From Micromonospora echinospora (lineage in GTDB: Bacteria; Actinomycetota; Actinomycetes; Mycobacteriales; Micromonosporaceae): a DNA stretch of 64,000 nucleotides. Below the pieces are notes generated by a model. It saw only the letters and a list, made by a program, of their open reading frames with translations. It had not been told where the DNA came from and ran no database searches. The DNA lies in the NCBI RefSeq assembly GCF_900091495.1, contig NZ_LT607413.1, positions 7,571,501-7,635,500 on the forward strand, written 5' to 3'. Positions 59,254-64,000 of the stretch are shown in pieces. How positions within the stretch are numbered: position 1 is the stretch's first letter; every line of letters begins with the position of its first letter. The position numbers and the translations under genes are program-made.

Positions 59254-60198
59254 ATGATCGAACCCGTACAGTTGCCCCTGCCGTGGCGGGACGCGCGCCT
59301 GACGGTCGTGGTGCCGACCTACAACGAGGCGGGGAACCTCCCGGTGCTGGTGGAGCGGCTTCTCGCCCTTCCGCTGCCCGGACTGCGGGTGCTCGTCGCC
59401 GACGACAACTCCCCGGACGGCACCGGCGAGGTCGCCGACAAGCTCGCCATCGAACACCCCGGCCGGATCGAGGTCGTGCACCGCGCGGGCAAGGAGGGGC
59501 TCGGCCGGGCGTACGTGGACGGCATGACCCGGGCGCTGGACGGCGGCGCCGAGTACGTCGCCCAGATGGACGCCGACCTGTCGCACCCCCCGGAGGCGCT
59601 GCCGGGCATGCTCGGCTCGCTGCTCTCCACCGGTGCCGGCGTGGTGATCGGGTCCCGTTACGTCCCCGGCGGTGAGCTGGACGAGGCGTGGCCGCTCTAC
59701 CGTCGCGCGCTGAGCGGGTGGGCGAACCTCTACGTGCACACCCTGCTCCGGGTCCGGATCCGCGACCTGACCGCCGGTTTCAAAATCTGGCGGGCGGACG
59801 CGCTGCGCGACATCGGCCTGGACCGGGTGCAGTCCAACGGCTACAGCTTCCAGGTCGAGATGCACTACCTGGCGACGAAGCTGGGGCACACCATCCTGGA
59901 GGTGCCGATCCGCTTCGAGGAGCGGCGGGACGGCGTGTCGAAGATGACCACCGCCACCAAGATCGAAAGCGCGCTGATGCCGTTCCGGCTGCGCAGCCGG
60001 CACCGGGACATCGGCAGCACGGCCGCCCGGCAGGTGGAGGCGGCGCCGGTCGAGGTGGTGGCACCGCGTACGCCGGAACCGGACGGCGGCGACCGGGAGA
60101 CACCGACGGCGGTCGAGGCGGCCGACACCGACGGCGCGCCGACGACCGCCCGCAAGCCGGCCGACACCGACGGCGAACCCCAGGCGGCCCCCCGGTAG
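59254..60198 (+). CDS. Polyprenol monophosphomannose synthase (Dpm1/Ppm1 type, GT2)
   Basis: 314 residues. The GT2 domain begins LTVVVPTYNEAGNLPVLVER (about 15-34), with VADDNSPDGTGEVAD, and the DXD-region QMDADLSHPPEALPGM (about 107-122). GSRYVPGG and the Dpm1 motif VSKMTTATKIES (about 229-240) follow. It would make polyprenyl-phosphate mannose from GDP-mannose, the donor for later lipoglycan and protein O-mannosylation. No membrane span is present, as in Dpm1-type enzymes without the acyltransferase fusion seen in M. tuberculosis. ATG 59254 has GAGG nine bases upstream. The last 70 residues are acidic and disordered. Confidence 0.92.
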   Translation: MIEPVQLPLPWRDARLTVVVPTYNEAGNLPVLVERLLALPLPGLRVLVADDNSPDGTGEVADKLAIEHPGRIEVVHRAGKEGLGRAYVDGMTRALDGGAEYVAQMDADLSHPPEALPGMLGSLLSTGAGVVIGSRYVPGGELDEAWPLYRRALSGWANLYVHTLLRVRIRDLTAGFKIWRADALRDIGLDRVQSNGYSFQVEMHYLATKLGHTILEVPIRFEERRDGVSKMTTATKIESALMPFRLRSRHRDIGSTAARQVEAAPVEVVAPRTPEPDGGDRETPTAVEAADTDGAPTTARKPADTDGEPQAAPR

Positions 60199-60202
60199 GG
60201 CC

Positions 60203-61840
60203 TCAGCGGTACACGGCGCGGTGCGCCGCGCCGACGACCCGTGCGTAGAGGCCACCGGTCACCGCCCGGTCCCGGACCAGCGCGGCCCGCGCCGCGTTCG
60301 CGCCGGGAGCGCCGTGCACACCACCACCCGGGTTCGCCGACGCACTCGCCAGGTAGAGCCGGTCGATCGGCGTGTCCGGGCGGCCCAGCCCGGGCACCGG
60401 GCGGAGGAAGAGCTGTTGGTAAGCGGCGGCCGTGCCGCCGCCGACCGCACCGCCGACCAGGCTCGGGTTGCGTTCCTCCAGGTCCGCCGGGCCGGCCACG
60501 TACCGTCCCCGGACCCGGGCGCGGAAACCAGGCGCGTGCCGTTCCAGCACCGCCTCCATCCGTTCCACGTGCCCGGCCACGTCCTCGGCCCGCCAGTCGC
60601 GCCGGAACGGCAGGTGGGTGTACGCCCACAGTGACTCCGTGCCGGCCGGGGAACGGCTCGGGTCGGCGGTGGTCATCTGCCCCACCAGCAGGAACGGGTC
60701 CTCGGGGATCTCCCCGCAGGCCAACGTGGCCGCGTACCGGGTCAGGCCGTTGAGGTCGGCGGCCAGGTGCACCGTCCCGGCCCCGGCCACCTCCGAGTTG
60801 GTCCACGGCAACGGGCCGTCCAAGGCCCAGTCGACCTTGACGGTGGACCCGTCCCAACGGAAGTGGGCCAGGTCCGTCACGAGTCGGGACGGCAGCCGGG
60901 CGGCGCCGACCAGGTCGAGGTAGAGCGCGGGCGCGGGCACGTCGGCCAGCACCGCCCGGCGGGCCCGCCAGGTCCGGCCGCCGACCGTCCGGACCCCCAT
61001 CGCCCGCCCCCGGGCGACCAGCACCCGGTCCACCTGCGCGTCGTAGCTGATCCGGCCGCCCCGCGCGCGCAGCCGGGCCACCAGCGCGTCGGTGATCCGC
61101 TGTGCCCCGCCGACCGGCACCGGCCAGCCGACCTCCTGCCCGAGCATCGCCAACAGCCAACCGTAGATGCCGGAGCCGGCGTCCTCGGGCGACAGGTCGG
61201 TGTGCAGGGCGCAGCCGGCCAGCAACAGCGGGCCGCCCTCGCCGTCGAAGAGTTCCGCGCCGAGCTGGCGAACCGGCAGGACCAGCCGACGGGCCAGGCG
61301 CAGGACGCCGGCCGTGCGCAGCCGGGCGAACAGTTCCAGGCCGTTGCGCACCGGCGGGAACGGGGTGAACAGGGCCTCCAGCAACGGCTGGGAGATCCTC
61401 CGCCAGTCCTCGTACGACTCCCGCCAGCGTTCCCCGTCGCCGGGGGCGAACGCCTCCATCGACGTCGCGGTGCGCTCCAGATCGCGGTCGAGCACTGCCG
61501 CCCGCCCGTCGGGCAGCAGGTGCGCCAGCACGTCCGGCGCGTGCCGCCAGGCCAGGCCGTGCTCGTCGAGGGCGAGCCGGCGCAGCACCGGGGAGGCGTA
61601 CCCGAGGGGGTAGAACGAGCTGTAGAGGTCACTGAGGTAGCCGGGGGCGGTGACCTCGGCGGAGCGGACCGCGCCGCCGGGCGCGCCGGTCGCCTCCAGC
61701 ACCAGGACGTCCCAGCCGGCGTCGGCGAGCAGGTTCGCGGCGACCAGTCCGTTGTGGCCGGCGCCGACGACGACGGCGTCCGCGCTCTCCGCACCGGGCT
61801 CGGTCTGGGCGTGGTTGATGGACCGCATGGGGAACATCAT
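60203..61840 (-). CDS. FAD/NAD(P)-dependent oxidoreductase (phytoene-desaturase/amine-oxidase-like)
   Basis: 545 residues. The dinucleotide-binding motif is AVVVGAGHNGLVAANLLADAG (split at about 23-43), then VLEATGAPGGAVRS. The middle has substrate-binding helices, and the C-terminal FAD closure is LYLASASANPGGGVHGAPGANAARA (about 508-533). This is the NAD(P)/FAD dehydrogenase group related to carotenoid desaturases, common in actinomycetes and mostly uncharacterised. It stops 4 nt from the convergent mannose synthase gene and is divergent from the aldehyde dehydrogenase gene over about 60 nt. Start may be ATG 61840, 61837 or 61828. Confidence 0.88.
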   Translation of the reverse strand: MMFPMRSINHAQTEPGAESADAVVVGAGHNGLVAANLLADAGWDVLVLEATGAPGGAVRSAEVTAPGYLSDLYSSFYPLGYASPVLRRLALDEHGLAWRHAPDVLAHLLPDGRAAVLDRDLERTATSMEAFAPGDGERWRESYEDWRRISQPLLEALFTPFPPVRNGLELFARLRTAGVLRLARRLVLPVRQLGAELFDGEGGPLLLAGCALHTDLSPEDAGSGIYGWLLAMLGQEVGWPVPVGGAQRITDALVARLRARGGRISYDAQVDRVLVARGRAMGVRTVGGRTWRARRAVLADVPAPALYLDLVGAARLPSRLVTDLAHFRWDGSTVKVDWALDGPLPWTNSEVAGAGTVHLAADLNGLTRYAATLACGEIPEDPFLLVGQMTTADPSRSPAGTESLWAYTHLPFRRDWRAEDVAGHVERMEAVLERHAPGFRARVRGRYVAGPADLEERNPSLVGGAVGGGTAAAYQQLFLRPVPGLGRPDTPIDRLYLASASANPGGGVHGAPGANAARAALVRDRAVTGGLYARVVGAAHRAVYR

Positions 61841-61899
61841 CCGGTTCCGCTACCCCCCGATGATCGAGCGAAACGCGTTTGCCCGGCCCGGCCCCGGGC

Positions 61900-63345
61900 A
61901 TGCAGCGCGCCATGTGGCGGGTGGAACAACTCATCGGCGGGGTATGGGGCGCGGGCGGCGCGGGGGGCGAGTTCGTCGTGACCGACCCGGCGGACGGCAC
62001 CGACGTCAGCATCGTGCCGGTGGCCACCGGGGACGAGGTGGCCAAGGCGGTCGGCGCGGCGCGGGGCGTGGCGGCGACGTGGGCGACGACCGACCCGGCG
62101 GCCCGGGCGGCGGCCCTGCGCCGGGCCGCCGACGCCGTCGAGGCGGTCGCCGAGGACCTGGCCCAGGCGACGACGGCGGAGATGGGCAAGCCGTTGCTCG
62201 ACGCCCGGGGTGGCGTGGCGGCGGGGATCGGCACCCTGCGCCAGTACGCCGAACTGGGACCGGTCCGGGGCGGCCGGACGCTGCACGGTGGGTGGGACGC
62301 GATCGACTTCATGGCCCCCGAACCGCGTGGTGTGGCCGCGGTGATCACCCCGTGGAACGATCCGGTGGCGGTGGCCTGCGGGCTGCTCGGCGCGGCCCTG
62401 GTCACCGGCAACGTGGTGGTGTTCAAGCCGAGCGAACGCACCCCGGCCACCGGCTGGCTGCTGGCCCGGGCGCTCGACCGCGAACTGCCGGCCGGCGTGC
62501 TGTCCCTGCTGACCGGGGACGCGCGGGTCGGTGCGGCGCTGGCCGCGCAGGAGGTCGACGTGGTGGCGCACGTGGGCTCCTCCACGGCCGGCCGGGCGAT
62601 CGCCGCCGCGTGCGCCCGGACCGGCGCGAAGGCGCTGCTGGAGAACGGGGGCAGCGATCCGCTGATCGTCGACGCCGGTGTCGACCCGGCCTGGGCGGCC
62701 GGGCAGGCGGCCATGGGCGCGTTCGCCAACGCCGGGCAGATCTGCGTGGCGGTGGAACGGATCTACGTCCACCGGGAGGTGGCCGGCGACTTCGTTCCGG
62801 CGCTGGTCGACCTGGCGCGGGCGATGCGGATCGGACCGGGACAGGACGGGGAGACGGAGATCGGTCCGCTGGTGGACCGGCGGCACCGGGACCACGTGCA
62901 CGGGCAGGTGCTGGCGGCGGTGGCCGAGGGCGCGGTGGTCCGGACCGGTGGGGCGGTGCCCGCCGGGCCGGGGGCGTTCTATCCGCCGACCGTGGTCACC
63001 GACTGCACGGACCGGATGGCGCTGGTGCGCGAGGAGACCTTCGGTCCGGTCGCGCCGGTGCTGGTGGTGGACTCGTTCACCGAGGCGCTGGGCCGGGCGG
63101 CGTGCTCGCCGTACGGGCTGGCGGCCACCGTGCTCACCGGGTCGATGGGGCACGCGCAGCGGGCGTGGCGCGAACTGCCGGTCGGCACGGTCAAGGTCAA
63201 CGCGGTGTTCGGCGGCGCGCCGGGCGGTGCCGCGCAACCGCGCCGCGGCAGCGGCCACGGCTTCGGGTACGGGCCGGAACTGCTCGACGAGTTCACCACC
63301 ACGAAGGTGGTGCACCTGGGCGCCCCGGGTGGCGGGCACTGGTGA
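61900..63345 (+). CDS. Aldehyde dehydrogenase family protein
   Basis: About 481 residues. Catalytic Asn in ITPWNDPVAVA (about 150), Lys in VVFKPSERTPA (about 173), Glu in ALLENGGSDPLIV (about 248) and nucleophile Cys in FANAGQICVAVERI (about 282), with FGPVAP near 380. All key ALDH residues are present. It oxidises an aldehyde with NAD(P); the substrate is unknown. Candidate starts are ATG 61900 and ATG 61912, and a TTG further upstream; no strong ribosome site favours one. The very short divergent gap to the FAD enzyme suggests joint control and possibly a shared substrate route. Confidence 0.9.
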   Translation: MQRAMWRVEQLIGGVWGAGGAGGEFVVTDPADGTDVSIVPVATGDEVAKAVGAARGVAATWATTDPAARAAALRRAADAVEAVAEDLAQATTAEMGKPLLDARGGVAAGIGTLRQYAELGPVRGGRTLHGGWDAIDFMAPEPRGVAAVITPWNDPVAVACGLLGAALVTGNVVVFKPSERTPATGWLLARALDRELPAGVLSLLTGDARVGAALAAQEVDVVAHVGSSTAGRAIAAACARTGAKALLENGGSDPLIVDAGVDPAWAAGQAAMGAFANAGQICVAVERIYVHREVAGDFVPALVDLARAMRIGPGQDGETEIGPLVDRRHRDHVHGQVLAAVAEGAVVRTGGAVPAGPGAFYPPTVVTDCTDRMALVREETFGPVAPVLVVDSFTEALGRAACSPYGLAATVLTGSMGHAQRAWRELPVGTVKVNAVFGGAPGGAAQPRRGSGHGFGYGPELLDEFTTTKVVHLGAPGGGHW

Positions 63346-63370
63346 GCCGTACCCGCCACCCGGGGTGGGC

Positions 63371-63772
63371 TCAGTCCCCGCGCGCCTTGCGGGTCCGCCG
63401 GTCGTTGGCCTTCTGAATGGCGTCGACCAGCTCCGGCTTGGTCATCCGGGACCGCCCCCGGACGTCCAGCTTGCGGGCGACCTGCATGAGATGGTCCTTG
63501 GTGGCGTTGGCGTCCACCCCGCCGGCGGTCGGCGCCCGCCGGGTCGGCCCGCCCCCTGCGGCCTGCCGGTCGCTGGGCCCCTTGCGGCCCTTCGACTCCC
63601 AGTGGTCACCGACCTTCTCGAACTCGTGCTTGAGCGCGGCGAAGGCGGTGCGGTGCGCCCGCTCCCCCTCGCCGTACGTCTCCACCGCCGAATCGTGCGT
63701 CTTCGCCCAGGTCCGTTGCGCCTTCTCAGGAGAGCGCCGGACGGTGCTGGGCAGTACCTCACGCCCTGGCAT
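63371..63772 (-). CDS. ChaB-like protein with C-terminal Rho-N/SAP-type domain
   Basis: 133 residues from ATG 63772, which follows AGGAGGACG. The N-terminal ChaB fold has LPSTVRRSPEKAQRTWAKTH and HRTAFAALKHEFEKVGDHWE. After a Gly/Ala-rich linker (about 75-95), the C-terminal 35 residues are ATKDHLMQVARKLDVRG and SRMTKPELVDAIQKAN, a helix-extended-loop-helix like the Rho N-terminal domain that binds nucleic acid. Likely a small nucleic-acid-associated protein; function not known. It converges on the aldehyde dehydrogenase gene. Confidence 0.85.
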   Translation of the reverse strand: MPGREVLPSTVRRSPEKAQRTWAKTHDSAVETYGEGERAHRTAFAALKHEFEKVGDHWESKGRKGPSDRQAAGGGPTRRAPTAGGVDANATKDHLMQVARKLDVRGRSRMTKPELVDAIQKANDRRTRKARGD

Positions 63773-63965
63773 GTCGTCCTCCTCCGCGTCGGTTGCTTCC
63801 CGGGTTGACCGTTCCCTGTCCCGGCAGCGGCAAACGGCACCTCCGGGTTTGTCGAACTTCCCGCCCGGGTACCGCCGGGTTCCGGCCCGGCGGGACCGGA
63901 GCGCGCCGACCGTGGAGCGGGCGCGGCGGAGGGCCGGGGTGCGGCAGCGACGGCAGGGAGCGGTC

Positions 63966-64000
63966 ATGGCAGCGACGACGACGGAGCCGACCGCACCGGC
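63966..64000 (+). CDS. Start of a gene running off the right edge
   Basis: ATG 63966 with GGGAG seven to eleven bases upstream opens a frame (MAATTTEPTAP) that continues past the window. It is divergent from the ChaB-like gene across about 190 nt. Only 11 full codons are visible, so the product cannot be named. Confidence 0.45.
   Translation, partial: MAATTTEPTAP

Noticed and set aside
1..64000. tRNA, rRNA, insertion sequences or integrases
   Set aside because: I looked for tRNA-like T-loop strings, rRNA-like sequence, transposase DDE-type genes with terminal repeats and integrases, and found none I could support by eye. A covariance-model scan would be decisive.

Overview
The window is very GC-rich. 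It has strong third-position GC bias, many GTG starts, frequent ATGA/GTGA stop-start overlaps, F420- and PIM-type genes, and a mycobacteria-like yebC-pdxT-pdxS-pimA-patA-pgsA-HIT-thrS order. This points to an actinomycete chromosome, most likely Micromonosporaceae (Micromonospora-like). It reads as stable core chromosome: no rRNA, tRNA, IS, prophage or CRISPR array was recognised.

Layout. 1-3.9 kb: branched-chain amino-acid ABC transporter operon (minus strand), cut by the left edge. 4-8.8 kb: class V aminotransferase and dnaE. 9-14.9 kb: ECF sigma factor with a lipoprotein, a Ser/Thr kinase, a PadR/membrane-protein pair, a methyltransferase and a GNAT enzyme. 15-28.5 kb: yebC, pdxT/pdxS, pimA, patA, PIP synthase, an EF-G paralogue, an aldo/keto reductase, a HIT protein, an M15 peptidase and thrS. 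28.8-39.3 kb: ADP-ribosylglycohydrolase, a two-component system, a deaminase/methyltransferase pair, cspA, a DUF4235/DUF3618/holin-like operon, an MscS channel, a DUF1206 protein and a lipoprotein. 39.4-48.4 kb: a VC1184-type PLP enzyme with a tiny GNAT, an acyltransferase, nagZ, an F420-type oxidoreductase, recQ and an AraC regulator. 48.6-57.3 kb: one tightly overlapped minus-strand operon for making and transferring a manno-heptose, ending in topoisomerase IB. 57.7-64 kb: SRPBCC protein, SDR, polyprenol-phosphate-mannose synthase, FAD amine-oxidase/desaturase-like enzyme, aldehyde dehydrogenase, a ChaB/Rho-N protein and the start of one more gene.

How the parts fit together. PIP synthase, PimA, PatA and the Dpm1-type synthase are the cytoplasmic side of phosphatidylinositol-mannoside/lipoglycan synthesis. 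PdxS and PdxT make pyridoxal phosphate. The most distinctive block is the heptose operon: GmhB fused to a GT9 glycosyltransferase, two more retaining-type glycosyltransferases, GmhA, an HldE-like bifunctional kinase/adenylyltransferase, an SDR and a second GT9. The set looks sufficient to make an ADP-activated glycero-manno-heptose and place it on an unidentified, probably cell-surface, acceptor. No HldD-type epimerase is visible.

Regulatory structure outside genes includes several clear hairpin terminators, a PadR-type operator, a ROK-like dyad before nagZ, an 11-bp-phased triple direct repeat with no obvious target gene, and a five-copy 20-bp repeat array upstream of the heptose operon. All functional assignments come from reading motifs; no database search was run.
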